Below the pieces are notes generated by a model, which was given only the letters and a program-made list of their open reading frames with translations, was not told where the DNA came from and did no database searches. From Alphaproteobacteria bacterium (GTDB lineage: Bacteria > Pseudomonadota > Alphaproteobacteria > Rhizobiales > Xanthobacteraceae), in NCBI GenBank assembly GCA_005884685.1, contig VBAH01000077.1:1-64000 (forward strand): DNA of 64,000 nucleotides. Reading direction: 5' to 3'. Position numbers and translations under genes: made by a program. The number at the start of each line of letters is the position of its first letter. Position 1 is the stretch's first letter. Below are positions 8,940-17,705 of the stretch, piece by piece.

Positions 8940-9335
8940 CTATTGCGAACGGCGCGCCTCGGCCTGGCGCTGCGGCTGCGCACCGCGCCAGGCAGGCGCG
9001 GTATCGGCCTGGGTCAGCGTGTTCTGCGAGTCGGTTTCGGCCAGCGCCTTGGCCGGGGCGGCGGCGGGGTGCTCGGTCTTTGCGGCGAACTTCTCGTAGA
9101 GCCACTTCGTGCTCGCGATTGCCTTATTCCCAAGATACGTCAGGGCGTGCGAGCCGACCTGACACGCCTCAGGTTGACGCGTGCAGAACTGGCTCATGTC
9201 GGAGACGGTGGCGGAGGCCGCGGTCACGGCCTGTGCTGCGCCGATGCCCGGCTCCGGCGTCTTCATCGAGTCCGGCGTCGGCAGCAGCAGAATGACGATG
9301 CTGAGCCAGAACGCCGTGCGCATCAGGAAAAACAT
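8940..9335 (-). CDS. DUF5330-like membrane-anchored protein
   Basis: Encodes 131 residues. The N terminus FFLMRTAFWLSIVILLLPT is a single membrane helix. The rest is periplasmic, with the pair of cysteines in MSQFCTRQPEACQVGSHAL, a pattern I associate with the rhizobial DUF5330 family. The C terminus is low-complexity Ala/Gln/Arg-rich. Function unknown. The start at 9335 is chosen because the helix begins there. Confidence 0.6.
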   Translation of the reverse strand: MFFLMRTAFWLSIVILLLPTPDSMKTPEPGIGAAQAVTAASATVSDMSQFCTRQPEACQVGSHALTYLGNKAIASTKWLYEKFAAKTEHPAAAPAKALAETDSQNTLTQADTAPAWRGAQPQRQAEARRSQ

Positions 9336-9772
9336 CACTCGGCCTCTCGTCCTCCACGGCGTTTTCACCGCGGTTGGTGACACGCTAGCAGAGGCCGTTG
9401 AAGGCGAGGTTGGTTCAGTGCGGTCGATTTTGCGCATGTTCGAGCCAAGTTTTCGGCGAGTTTTCCTAAAATTTGAACGATTTTCATCGTTAAGAAAATG
9501 ATGCCCTTTTTGCTGCGGCGTCTCTTGCGCGTGCCGTGCCCAGGACGGAGCGTGCGTATCCTATTGGCGGCGCGCGTGCCGTGCCTTCATGCCGCCGTCA
9601 TTCAGCAACCGCGCGTTCACCATTCGAGACGAAACCGAGCGCGCCTGCGCCGGTATTGCCCGCAGCGGCGCGGCGCGCGGCTTCATGGCCGGGTTCCCTT
9701 AGCGTTCGTTTAAGCGGCCTCTGACACGATCCCCCGCATGTGGGGAGCGCGTCCCGTCGGGCGTGTCTGTCA
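9336..9772. promoter_or_regulatory. Divergent intergenic region with one CtrA-like site
   Basis: A 437-base gap between the DUF5330 gene and the histidine kinase gene. It contains an AT-rich stretch (about 9448-9500). At about 9698 it contains TTAG-N7-TTAA, one mismatch from the alphaproteobacterial CtrA consensus TTAA-N7-TTAA, some 75 bases before the kinase start. CtrA regulation is only a suggestion from this match. No gene was found. Confidence 0.3.
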
Positions 9773-11587
9773 GTGAGCCTGTTCGCGCAAATCCGCGATT
9801 ACATCGATTCGCTGGTGCATGCCTCGGCGCGGCCCGATCCGCTCGCCGCGGCGCGCCACCGCGCGTTCATCGCGCCGCGTCTCGTCGGCGGTTTGTTTGC
9901 GCTCACCGCGCTGCCGATTCATCTCGCGATCGGCGGCAGGCCGGGCATGCTCGAGATCCTGTTCTATGCCTGGCTCGCCACGCCGATCCTGGTCGCGTGC
10001 TACCTCTCGCGCACCGGCCGTTACGAGCGGGAGCAACTGACGTCGTCCGTCTCGCTCGCCGCGCTGGTTTCTGCCGTCGCCATGGCGACGGGCGGGATCA
10101 CATCATTCGCCGCAGTCTGGCTGGTGGTGGTTCCGCTGGAAGCCGCGCTCTCGGCCTCGCGCCGCGTGGTGACGGCGGCTTCCGCCGTCGCGCTTGCCGC
10201 CGCCGGCCTGCTCTATCTCATCGGACCGCAGGCGCTGGCTGCATTCACGCCGTCACCGGTCCTGACGACCTTCGGCATCATCTCCGCCGCACTTTACGCC
10301 ACCGGCCTTGCGCTCGGCAGCGCGTCGCTTGCGCGCACCGGCTCGCGCCTGTTGATGGTGGAGGAAGACCGTTACCGCCTGCTCGCGCGCAACATTACTG
10401 ACGTGATCACGCGCCATCGCCGCAACGGCACGGTGCGCTTTGCGTCGCCCGCTGCCGAAAGCCTGTTCGGCGTGCCCGCAAGGGCGCTGCTCGGTCATGG
10501 CCTGTTCGATCGCGTCCATGTCGGCGACCGGCCGGCCTACCTCAAGGCGCTGGCCGATGCCGCCACGCAACTCGACAGCAGTTCGGTCGAATTCCGCATC
10601 CGCCGCGAAACGCCGCCGGACAGCGACCGCCCGGCTCCGTTCATCTGGGTCGAGATGCGCTGCCGCGCGCTCGATCGCGCCGAGGGCGAGAGCGCGCAGA
10701 CCGAACGCGAGGTCGTTGCCGTGATGCGCGACGTCACCGATCGCAAGGCCCAGGAGCATGCGGTCGAGGACGCGCGCGAGGAAGCCGAGCGCGCGAACGC
10801 GGCGAAGAGCCGGTTCCTCGCGACCATGAGCCACGAACTGCGCACGCCGCTCAATGCGATCATCGGTTTCTCCGAAATGCTCGCGAACGAAGAGCCGATG
10901 CAGCTCGATAAATCGCGGCGGCACGAATACGCAACGCTGATCGGCGAGTCCGGCCAGCACCTTCTGTCGGTCGTGAACGGCATCCTCGACATGTCGAAGA
11001 TCGAGTCCGGCAATTTCGAGATCACGCCGGAGCCGTTCGCGCCTGCGCCGGTGATCGGGACCTGCTGCGACCTGATGGCGCTGCGCGCGCGCGAGGCCGG
11101 CATCGACCTCGTGTGCCGGGTGCCGGCCGACCTGCCGGACATCGTTGCCGACAAGCGCGCCGTGAAGCAGATCCTGATCAATCTTTTGTCCAACGCGATC
11201 AAGTTCACGCAACGCGGCGGGCGGGTTTCGGTTCGCGGCGAGCTCAGCGGCGCGGAAGTCGTCTTCACCGTGGAGGATACCGGCGTCGGCATCGGCGAGG
11301 ACGATCTGCGTCACGTCGGCGATCCCTTCTTCCAGGTGCGCACGGCCTATGACCGCCCGCACGACGGGACCGGTCTCGGCCTCTCGATCGTCAAGGGGCT
11401 GATCGAGCTGCATGGCGGCGAGCTGTCGATGCGCAGCCGGCTCGGTTCCGGCACCAGCGTATCCGTGCGGCTGCCGATCGATTGCGAGCAGGGGCGCGTC
11501 GTCGACGCGCCGTCAAACGTCGAGCGGCTGCCGCTTCCCGAACCGGTCGTGCTGCCGGCAGAGACCAGGGTGAGGAAACGTGCCTGA
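9773..11587 (+). CDS. Membrane PAS-domain sensor histidine kinase (DivJ/PleC-like)
   Basis: A 604-residue sensor kinase. Five or six membrane helices occupy about residues 30-190, a PAS domain about 200-330, then a HisKA domain with phospho-acceptor His in FLATMSHELRTPLNAIIGFS. The ATPase domain has N box INLLSNAIKFT, G1 EDTGVGIG, F box DPFFQV and G2 GTGLGLSIVKGL. The HisKA sequence resembles kinases of the DivJ/PleC/PdhS group that control CtrA through DivK, but the exact partner is inferred. I favour the GTG at 9773 (SLFAQIRDYIDSLV); an upstream GTG at 9740 is possible. It overlaps the next gene by 8 bases. Confidence 0.85.
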   Translation: MSLFAQIRDYIDSLVHASARPDPLAAARHRAFIAPRLVGGLFALTALPIHLAIGGRPGMLEILFYAWLATPILVACYLSRTGRYEREQLTSSVSLAALVSAVAMATGGITSFAAVWLVVVPLEAALSASRRVVTAASAVALAAAGLLYLIGPQALAAFTPSPVLTTFGIISAALYATGLALGSASLARTGSRLLMVEEDRYRLLARNITDVITRHRRNGTVRFASPAAESLFGVPARALLGHGLFDRVHVGDRPAYLKALADAATQLDSSSVEFRIRRETPPDSDRPAPFIWVEMRCRALDRAEGESAQTEREVVAVMRDVTDRKAQEHAVEDAREEAERANAAKSRFLATMSHELRTPLNAIIGFSEMLANEEPMQLDKSRRHEYATLIGESGQHLLSVVNGILDMSKIESGNFEITPEPFAPAPVIGTCCDLMALRAREAGIDLVCRVPADLPDIVADKRAVKQILINLLSNAIKFTQRGGRVSVRGELSGAEVVFTVEDTGVGIGEDDLRHVGDPFFQVRTAYDRPHDGTGLGLSIVKGLIELHGGELSMRSRLGSGTSVSVRLPIDCEQGRVVDAPSNVERLPLPEPVVLPAETRVRKRA

Positions 11588-12140
11588 GCGAGCGATAGCG
11601 GTCGATAGCGCGGAGTTCGACAACGAGGGAGGCGTGCGCGCGCTGTTGCGCCGCGCGCTCGGGCGCAATCCGCTCGATGCCATCGGAATATTCGTGCTGG
11701 TGCTCGCGACTGGCGCGATCCTGGTCAACGCGCTCTATCGCCAGCCCGGTCCGCACCCGGCGCCGATCTTCTCGATCAAGCCGCGCCCGGTTGCGGGCGA
11801 GCCGGCCGGCGGCGTCGTGCCGGCGCTCCCGCGCGCGCGGCCGGAGGGCCTTGTCATCGCCAAACCGCAGGCCAGGACCGAGGCCGCCGCGCCGAAGGCG
11901 CCCGCGCGCCCCGATCCGATCGCCGAACTGATTACCGGCCCCTCGCAGCGCGTGATCGCGGTGCAGCGTGCGCTCAATGACTTCGGCTATGGCCCGGTCA
12001 AGGCCACCGGCATCCATGGATCCGAGACGGTGTCGGCGATCCAGAAATTCGAGCGCGACCGCAAACTCCTGGTCAGCGGCCAGATCTCGCCGCGCCTGCT
12101 GCGCGAGCTTGCCGCGCTCACCGGACGGCCGCTGGAGTAG
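11580..12140 (+). CDS. Membrane-anchored peptidoglycan-binding domain protein
   Basis: Encodes 186 residues. A membrane helix (about 33-52, DAIGIFVLVLATGAILVNAL) is followed by a Pro/Ala-rich linker and a C-terminal peptidoglycan-binding type 1 domain (about 118-180) with VIAVQRALNDFGYGPVKATG and VSAIQKFERDRKL. It probably tethers the inner membrane to the cell wall. It starts inside the last codons of the histidine kinase gene, so the two are translationally coupled. Confidence 0.75.
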   Translation: MPERAIAVDSAEFDNEGGVRALLRRALGRNPLDAIGIFVLVLATGAILVNALYRQPGPHPAPIFSIKPRPVAGEPAGGVVPALPRARPEGLVIAKPQARTEAAAPKAPARPDPIAELITGPSQRVIAVQRALNDFGYGPVKATGIHGSETVSAIQKFERDRKLLVSGQISPRLLRELAALTGRPLE

Positions 12141-12258
12141 AGCTCCCGCGTCGATCAATTATCGATTGTATTACTTGCGAAGAGATGATCGAGGGCGTAT
12201 ACAGCCTAAGGCTTTATTCTGCACTAAGTAGCACGAGTTCGATCGGCGTCCGGACCCC

Positions 12259-13056
12259 ATGACACCGGGAAGCCTCGACATGGCGATCGCCCTCTTTGAA
12301 CGCGGCTCGACGGTGCCTTGGTGCCGGCCGTTTCGTCCGCGCCCGCGCGGCGCCTGCTGCGTCACGGTGTCGAAACCTCCGGAGCGGCCCGACCCGGCGA
12401 TCTACAGCCAAAATCAGCAAATCCAGGCTGGCCAGATTCCGACCTGGGACAGCCCGGATATCGTGACCAATAGGTTCGTCCCGTGGACGCTGCACGCCGA
12501 AACCGAAGTGACGGTGCGCAACCTGTCGCCCCTGGTGGCGGCGGTGAATACGCAGGTGCAGCTCTCGGTGTCGGCGTTCGGCATCGGGCTTTCCGAAACG
12601 CCGCTCTCGGCGCAGATCGTGACGCTGGCGCCCGCGGCGGCCATGACGCTCAAATTCCCGCTCACCCAGGATATCCTAAAGGGCGACCAGAGCATCGCGG
12701 TGTTCGTCGACCTCTACCACCCGAATGACCTGGTGGCGATCAACAGCCACGGCGCGCAGGCGATCTCGGGCTTCGACACCAAGAGCGCGGGACGTCATGT
12801 CACGCGCCACTTTCCCGTCGCCAATCCGACCGGTGCGGCGCAGCTCATCAGTCTGGCGGCGCTGCCGAACAATCTGGCCGCAACGGTTGCGCCGGCGTCG
12901 CACACCTTTGCGCCGTTCGAACAGATCTCGGCGTCCCTGACCGTGACGGTTCCGGCGGGCATGCACAACGCCGAGGAACGCGTCACGGTCATCGCCCACG
13001 GTGCCGGCGGCAGCGTCGTGGGGGGCGTCACCTTCGTCGTAACGGTGAACGACTGA
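12259..13056 (+). CDS. Unknown protein with beta-sandwich-like repeats, first gene of a three-gene locus
   Basis: Encodes 265 residues that I cannot assign to a family. The first 45 residues include Cys and Arg-rich stretches. The remainder is rich in alternating hydrophobic/polar residues (ETEVTVRNLSPLVAAVNTQV, then QISASLTVTVPAGMHNAEER), as in immunoglobulin-like beta-sandwich domains with a C-terminal VTFVVTVND strand. No clear signal peptide is seen. Its stop overlaps the next ATG by one base (TGATG), so the locus is a coupled operon. The stretch before it ends an AT-richer gap at 12141-12258. Confidence 0.5.
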   Translation: MTPGSLDMAIALFERGSTVPWCRPFRPRPRGACCVTVSKPPERPDPAIYSQNQQIQAGQIPTWDSPDIVTNRFVPWTLHAETEVTVRNLSPLVAAVNTQVQLSVSAFGIGLSETPLSAQIVTLAPAAAMTLKFPLTQDILKGDQSIAVFVDLYHPNDLVAINSHGAQAISGFDTKSAGRHVTRHFPVANPTGAAQLISLAALPNNLAATVAPASHTFAPFEQISASLTVTVPAGMHNAEERVTVIAHGAGGSVVGGVTFVVTVND

Positions 13057-13484
13057 TGCAGCCCTTCCTCCTCATCGGCCAGTTGCTGTTCGGCAAGCTG
13101 CCTTTCTGTTCGCTCATCGGCGGAACGGTCGGTGTGATCGCCGGCTCGTTTCTCGGGCTGACGATGGACGCGATCATGGCGGGTCCACTGTCCTGGGTTC
13201 AGATCGTGGAAATCGGCCTCATCCTGGCGCTGGTCGGATGGATCACGGTGCTGATCGTCTTCGGACTTTGGCTGCGCTACGGCCTGGCGCAGCTCTGGCT
13301 GCCGGCGGCGATCAATGCGCTGCTCACCGCCATTCTCACCGTCTGGGTCAACGAACTGGTTCACATCACGGTCCTGGCTCCGATCATCGGATTGGTGATC
13401 GGCCTGTTGATCGGAATCATCCTGTGCTGGTTCTGCCCGCCCTTCGTGCGGCTCGGAGGCTGGAGTATTACCCATGCCCGGTAA
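13056..13484 (+). CDS. Small polytopic membrane protein, second gene of the locus
   Basis: A 142-residue, very hydrophobic protein with about four predicted membrane helices (around 18-38, 47-73, 80-98 and 103-130), including GLVIGLLIGIILCWFCPPFV. No recognised family. It overlaps the gene before by one base and the gene after by 11 bases, so the three products are probably made together and may form one membrane-associated assembly. Confidence 0.5.
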   Translation: MQPFLLIGQLLFGKLPFCSLIGGTVGVIAGSFLGLTMDAIMAGPLSWVQIVEIGLILALVGWITVLIVFGLWLRYGLAQLWLPAAINALLTAILTVWVNELVHITVLAPIIGLVIGLLIGIILCWFCPPFVRLGGWSITHAR

Positions 13485-14490
13485 TCCTCCCGCCTGTCCC
13501 CCGCATCCGCCGATCGGCCCGACCGGCGACTCGACCGATGACATCGGCAAGACCTTCCTCGCCATTTTGGGGGTGCTCGGCACGATCGGGACCGTGGTCG
13601 GCGCCGCTATCGAAGGGACCAAGACGGGTACGATCGCGATTCTCGGTGTCGCCGGCGACGGCGTCGGCGCGATCGGCTTGAGTGCCGTGGCGGCGGCCGT
13701 CGCGGTGGCGACAACCGTTCTCGCCTTCTGGATCGACCGCTGTCTGAGCAATCCGACCGGCGAGGAAGCCTGCTCGGCCGGCGTGATCGACACCATCGTG
13801 CCGTCGTTCAACGATGCGACCAGCTACTTCTTCCCGTTCAGCGCGCAGCACGACCTGGTGAGCGTTGTCACCCAGTGCCAATACTGGCCGCTGATCCAGC
13901 AGAATGCCGGGTTCATCCATGTCAACGCGACCGACAACTCGCCGGCGATCCATTGCTATTTCAAGAGCAAGCCGGTGTGCACCGCGGCGGGCGGCGCGTT
14001 CGTCGGCGCGGTGGTCGGGGGTGTCGCCGGCATCGTCGTCGGGATCATCGCCGGGGCGGCGCTCGGCTGCGCCGCGAGCGGGCCGTTCTATATTCTCTGC
14101 CTGCTGCTCGCCTGCCTGATCGCGGCGCTCATTGCCGCCGCGTGCGCCCTGTTCGGCGCTTTTCTCGGAGGCAGCATCGGCCACGCCATCGGGGGCAGCG
14201 GATTCCTCACGGTCGACAGTGGCGCGGAGCCCTTTGTCGGCGACTACATCACCACCTGCGGCAATACCATCATTTACGGCAACGACGAGCATGCCAGGGT
14301 GTACTGGTTCGTCGAGCATTCGGCGCTGCACGGCGCTTCGATGGCGCCGGCGGGGCAGCAATGGATCCACGCCGATCCCGACCAGAACCTGCCGCTCGAC
14401 ACATGCCAGAGCCTCTGCCCGGGTAATTTCACCGGCATCCAGGACCCGCCGGGCGGCGGGGATGGACCAGCCGGTGGACCGCCGCGGTGA
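13474..14490 (+). CDS. Cysteine-rich multi-helix membrane protein, third gene of the locus
   Basis: Encodes 338 residues of no recognised family. After a Pro-rich start come two hydrophobic helices (about 27-90). A domain with regularly placed cysteines follows (CLSNPTGEEACSAG, TQCQYW, IHCYF, PVCTAAGG). A glycine/alanine-rich double-helix region lies at about 170-240 (GGVAGIVVGIIAGAALGC). The C-terminal soluble part ends LDTCQSLCPGNF with a Gly/Pro tail. The cysteines suggest an oxidising compartment for the loops. It overlaps the preceding gene by 11 bases. Confidence 0.5.
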   Translation: MPGNPPACPPHPPIGPTGDSTDDIGKTFLAILGVLGTIGTVVGAAIEGTKTGTIAILGVAGDGVGAIGLSAVAAAVAVATTVLAFWIDRCLSNPTGEEACSAGVIDTIVPSFNDATSYFFPFSAQHDLVSVVTQCQYWPLIQQNAGFIHVNATDNSPAIHCYFKSKPVCTAAGGAFVGAVVGGVAGIVVGIIAGAALGCAASGPFYILCLLLACLIAALIAAACALFGAFLGGSIGHAIGGSGFLTVDSGAEPFVGDYITTCGNTIIYGNDEHARVYWFVEHSALHGASMAPAGQQWIHADPDQNLPLDTCQSLCPGNFTGIQDPPGGGDGPAGGPPR

Positions 14491-14591
14491 AACGCCGGCC
14501 GGGTGAGCCGGCCATCACGGCGGACACTCTGTTGCTTTGCTCTCAGGCCATGCGGCATTCCCTGGCCCGCGCATGACGGGTAAACATACGC

Positions 14592-14939
14592 ATGCGCCTG
14601 AAATCCGGCATCTGGGTCGCCGCCTACCTGCGCCGCTGCCAGATCGAGGGCGCGGCGGCGGTGCTGCGCCGGCGCGGCGCCGAGGAGGCCGGCGCGATCT
14701 TCATCAAGGTAAGCCGGCTCGACGGCACGGCCGATCTCTACGGCCCGGCGCCGCAATCGGCTTTCGACGAGGCGCGCCCGAGCGAGCGCGCCTTCAGTCC
14801 GGCGTTGAAGAATCTCCCATTGCCGGAAGCCGATGTGGAAAACTATCTGACGCGCCAGCTGCGCTTCGATCCCGATCTCTGGATCGTCGAGGTCGAGGAT
14901 CGCGCCGGCCGGCACTTCCTCGATCAAATCGTGCGCTGA
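14592..14939 (+). CDS. DUF1491 family protein
   Basis: A 115-residue soluble protein matching my memory of the alphaproteobacterial DUF1491 family: MRLKSGIWVAAYLRRCQ, a GAIFIKVSRLDG strand and the terminal DLWIVEVEDRAGRHFLD. Function unknown. Its 3' end overlaps the convergent DUF2336 gene by 16 bases. Confidence 0.78.
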   Translation: MRLKSGIWVAAYLRRCQIEGAAAVLRRRGAEEAGAIFIKVSRLDGTADLYGPAPQSAFDEARPSERAFSPALKNLPLPEADVENYLTRQLRFDPDLWIVEVEDRAGRHFLDQIVR

Positions 14940-15949
14940 CGCACGCCGGTCTCCGGGCGCGCGGGTGCCTGCGGCTCCGCGGCGGCCGGGCGGCGCGTGG
15001 TTGCGCCACGGCGCGAACGCGCCGCCTCGTCGTCGTAGTACATCGGGCGATGCGCCGGCCGGCGTGTGCGCACCGGCTCGTGGCCGCGCAGGCTTGCGAT
15101 GATCTTGTGCGCGGCGTCGGCGCTGATCCGCTCGTAGAGGCCGGCGAGGTCGAACACGCGCTGCACGGATTCACCGATTGCCGGATCGATGAACATCAGG
15201 ATGCGCTGCAGCGCGACGGACGGCATCGCCAGCGCCTTGGCGGCAATCAGCAGCGGCTCGCCGGACGGATCGCCGACGATACGCTCGGCCTGCTCGTGCG
15301 AGATCCCGAGCGCGCCCTGCAGCAGTTTGTTGAAGCCGGCACGGTCGCGCCGGAGCGCTGCGGCTTCGAGCGCGCGGTTGGTCTCGACCGGCTGCACACT
15401 CTGCGGCGTCTCGGATTCGACCGAGCCGAGGCTCATCAGCAGCGCGCGGCGCGCGCCCGGCTCTGCGGAGAAAAACAGCTCGGCGAGCCCGATATCGGAA
15501 TCCTTGCGCGCATTCTGCGTCGCGGCGGTGGGCGCATGCTGCCGGGCCGCCGGTGCCGCGATGGCAGGAATTGATGCGCGCCGCTCGGCGACGATCGCCG
15601 CATGGCCCGCGCCGAAGTCGCGCACGATCGCATCGAGATCGGCTGCGGTGAGCGAACGCGAATGCCGCAGGACCGGCTCGGCAACCTCGATCACGTCGCG
15701 CGCCAACCGCCGCACCACCGCATGGGGCGCGCCCGCGTAGGCGGCGAGCTTCTTCGCAATCGTCGCGCGCGTCGCGAGATCGACCGAGTCGACCAGCCGC
15801 AATGCGAGCTCGGTGTAGTGCCGCTCCTCTTCAGCCCCATGCGAGGACTTCTGCACATAGAGATCCGTCAGCACGCGCAGGAGCGTCGGGCGGATGTCGA
15901 CGCCGTCGCGCCGTGCCAGGCTGTCGAGGCCTTCCAGCTTGGGGAACAT
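14924..15949 (-). CDS. DUF2336 domain protein
   Basis: A 341-residue, mostly helical protein. The N-terminal half resembles DUF2336, an alphaproteobacterial domain of HEAT-like helices (LLRVLTDLYVQKSSHGAEEE, LALRLVDSVDLATRATIAKK, HAVVRRLARDVIEVAEPVLR). A further set of helices and an Arg/Pro-rich tail follow. Members are sometimes found near cell-cycle or motility regulators; the function is not established. Upstream at about 16007 lies a CtrA-like TTAG-N7-TTAA. Confidence 0.7.
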   Translation of the reverse strand: MFPKLEGLDSLARRDGVDIRPTLLRVLTDLYVQKSSHGAEEERHYTELALRLVDSVDLATRATIAKKLAAYAGAPHAVVRRLARDVIEVAEPVLRHSRSLTAADLDAIVRDFGAGHAAIVAERRASIPAIAAPAARQHAPTAATQNARKDSDIGLAELFFSAEPGARRALLMSLGSVESETPQSVQPVETNRALEAAALRRDRAGFNKLLQGALGISHEQAERIVGDPSGEPLLIAAKALAMPSVALQRILMFIDPAIGESVQRVFDLAGLYERISADAAHKIIASLRGHEPVRTRRPAHRPMYYDDEAARSRRGATTRRPAAAEPQAPARPETGVRQRTI

Positions 15950-16004
15950 CGCAGTGATCCTTCCGCATGCGCGGGCGAGAATTGATCGGGAGCAGCTTAG
16001 CTCT

Positions 16005-16022
16005 GCCGCGTTAGCGGAGCGT
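16005..16022. promoter_or_regulatory. Possible CtrA-binding site between two divergent genes
   Basis: The sequence TTAG-CGGAGCG-TTAA, one mismatch from TTAA-N7-TTAA, lies between the DUF2336 gene and the small 16090 gene. The same pattern occurs at about 9698 ahead of the histidine kinase. The match alone is weak evidence of control by CtrA. Confidence 0.25.
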
Positions 16023-16089
16023 TAACCTTGTGGGTCACTTAATCATGTGAACCGATCCGGCGGACCGTTGTCGCCGGGGGAGGGGGGAC

Positions 16090-16275
16090 ATGGGAATTGT
16101 GATCGCATTCCCGGCGGAGAGATGCTCTGTCGGTTCCGGCCTGATCGAGGCGCGCGACGACAGCGGCAGCGTCGTCATCCTGCCGGTGATCCGCGTCGAG
16201 CGGCACGGAGATAATCCCACGGACGGTCTTGCGCCGAACTCGTCTTCGCCGCGCGGCAAGCGCCGCAAGCGGTGA
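16090..16275 (+). CDS. Small unknown protein (61 aa)
   Basis: A 61-residue protein opening with MGIVIAFPAERCSVGSGLIE and ending in a basic GKRRKR tail. A purine-rich GGGGGAGGGGGGAC run just before the ATG can act as ribosome-binding site. It overlaps the next frame by a GTGA, suggesting coupling. No family recognised; support comes from the start signal and the coupling only. Confidence 0.45.
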   Translation: MGIVIAFPAERCSVGSGLIEARDDSGSVVILPVIRVERHGDNPTDGLAPNSSSPRGKRRKR

Positions 16276-17147
16276 TGCTCGCTACTCCGCGCGTCCCCGT
16301 CCCCGATCGAGCCGGGGATAAACTGGCGGGGACCCAGCGCCGAAAGCTGGATGCCCGCGTCGCCGGGATTGAGCGGATCAAAAGATTGCTTTCACGGCTC
16401 GCATTCTGCATCGCCGTTGCGACTGCAGCGCCGGCCTCCGCACAAGCCGGCGATTTCGGGCGGCCGAAGCCGTCGTTCTTCGATGGACTGTTCCCGCCGC
16501 AATTCTGGAGGGGGCCGGTCGTCGGTTATTCCGCCTATCCGCTGACCGACCTCGAACTGGAATTGCGCGACCGCTCCTACGTGCTGATCCGGCCGAACGA
16601 GCCGCGCGGCAACTGGAATATCTACATCGCGGGCTTTGGCATCGCGCATCTCTTCCCGCCCGCCTACACCTATTACGACTACACCGAATACGCGCGCATG
16701 CTGCTGTGGACGCCCGCGCGCTCGGAAGCCTCCTCATACAACCGGCTGATCGAGGACATGGACGGCGACGGCCGGCTGGTCGGTCCCTTTGTCCAGGTCG
16801 CCTGCGCGGTCGCCGATCTCGATCTCAAGCGCGAGCGCAGCCTCGCTTATGTCGGCGATCTGGTGGAGGGCGAGGTTGCCAACGCGTTCGGGCGCATTTG
16901 GGAGAACCGTCTGGTGACCGCATGGGTGCACCGTGCGCTGCATTGGCGGCTCGCATCCTATCGCTACGCGCTCGAGCGGCTGGTGATCGCCGTGCCGTCG
17001 GGTCGCGCGGTCGAGGTGGAGCGGGCGCTCACGCGCTTCCAGGCGATCGTAACGCAAGTCGACCCGGCACTCGCGCGCTGTGCCGGCGCGGAGTTCGCGC
17101 TGCCGGCCGAGCTCGCTGCGCCGCTCGCCCCGATCGTCACGAAATAG
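16272..17147 (+). CDS. Exported protein of unknown function
   Basis: The frame covers 291 residues. A signal peptide-like segment at about 36-60 (LLSRLAFCIAVATAAPASAQA) suggests that the real start may be a later TTG or ATT rather than the GTG at 16272. The mature part is rich in aromatic residues (PQFWRGPVVGYSAYPLTDLE, PPAYTYYDYTEYARM) and has a helical C-terminal half with conserved-looking ENRLVTAWVHRALHWRLASY. Predicted periplasmic. No family recognised. Confidence 0.55.
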   Translation: MMLATPRVPVPDRAGDKLAGTQRRKLDARVAGIERIKRLLSRLAFCIAVATAAPASAQAGDFGRPKPSFFDGLFPPQFWRGPVVGYSAYPLTDLELELRDRSYVLIRPNEPRGNWNIYIAGFGIAHLFPPAYTYYDYTEYARMLLWTPARSEASSYNRLIEDMDGDGRLVGPFVQVACAVADLDLKRERSLAYVGDLVEGEVANAFGRIWENRLVTAWVHRALHWRLASYRYALERLVIAVPSGRAVEVERALTRFQAIVTQVDPALARCAGAEFALPAELAAPLAPIVTK

Positions 17148-17159
17148 CGCAGGCTGCGC

Positions 17160-17705
17160 TCAGCTTTGCGTGCCGCAGCGCGCGGCAGCGAGCGCACGTT
17201 GCGCCATCGGCATCAGGCCGGGCTCCGGCCCGAAGGTGCGCACCAAAATCAGGCCCGTCGGTGTCGGGGACTCCACGATCAGCCGGTCGGCGGCGGTGAC
17301 TTCCTCATCCTCCGGGACGTCGGCGCGCTGCGCCGTGGTCATCAGGTCGAGCTCGATGATGCGGCGGCCCGCCGCGCGATCGTTGATCGCGTAATAGGCG
17401 ACGCCCGCACGGGTATAGAACGAGACCGACGTGTAGGCCTGGCTCACCGGCACGCGCAGCTTGAGTGGACCGTCGGCGAGATCGTAGCGGCACACCGCGG
17501 TGGCGAACGCCGGGTCCATGAACGGCAGCACGGCGTCATCCGGCGTCGGTGCGGGGAGGGGCACGATGCTGTTCGCGGGCGCTGTCGCGGAAAGGCGCGT
17601 GTAGGCGTCCTGCGTGGCGGTACGCGGCAGCAGCAGCACCGTCGCGAGATGCACGATGCCGCCGAGCAGCAAGCCGCCGAGCAGCCATAACAGCCAGCGG
17701 ATCAT
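17160..17705 (-). CDS. DUF1254-type membrane protein
   Basis: A 181-residue protein with an N-terminal membrane helix (MIRWLLWLLGGLLLGGIVHL) and a periplasmic domain with DPAFATAVCRYDLADGPLKL and VSFYTRAGVAYYAINDRAAG. This matches the short rhizobial DUF1254 proteins that pair with DUF1214 proteins. Function unknown. The ATG overlaps the upstream DUF1214 stop (ATGA), so both are translated from one message. Confidence 0.7.
   Translation of the reverse strand: MIRWLLWLLGGLLLGGIVHLATVLLLPRTATQDAYTRLSATAPANSIVPLPAPTPDDAVLPFMDPAFATAVCRYDLADGPLKLRVPVSQAYTSVSFYTRAGVAYYAINDRAAGRRIIELDLMTTAQRADVPEDEEVTAADRLIVESPTPTGLILVRTFGPEPGLMPMAQRALAAARCGTQS

Noticed and set aside
12259-14490. Type IV secretion or pilus genes
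   Set aside because: Small hydrophobic proteins suggested VirB2/VirB3-like parts, but there is no ATPase and no family motif.
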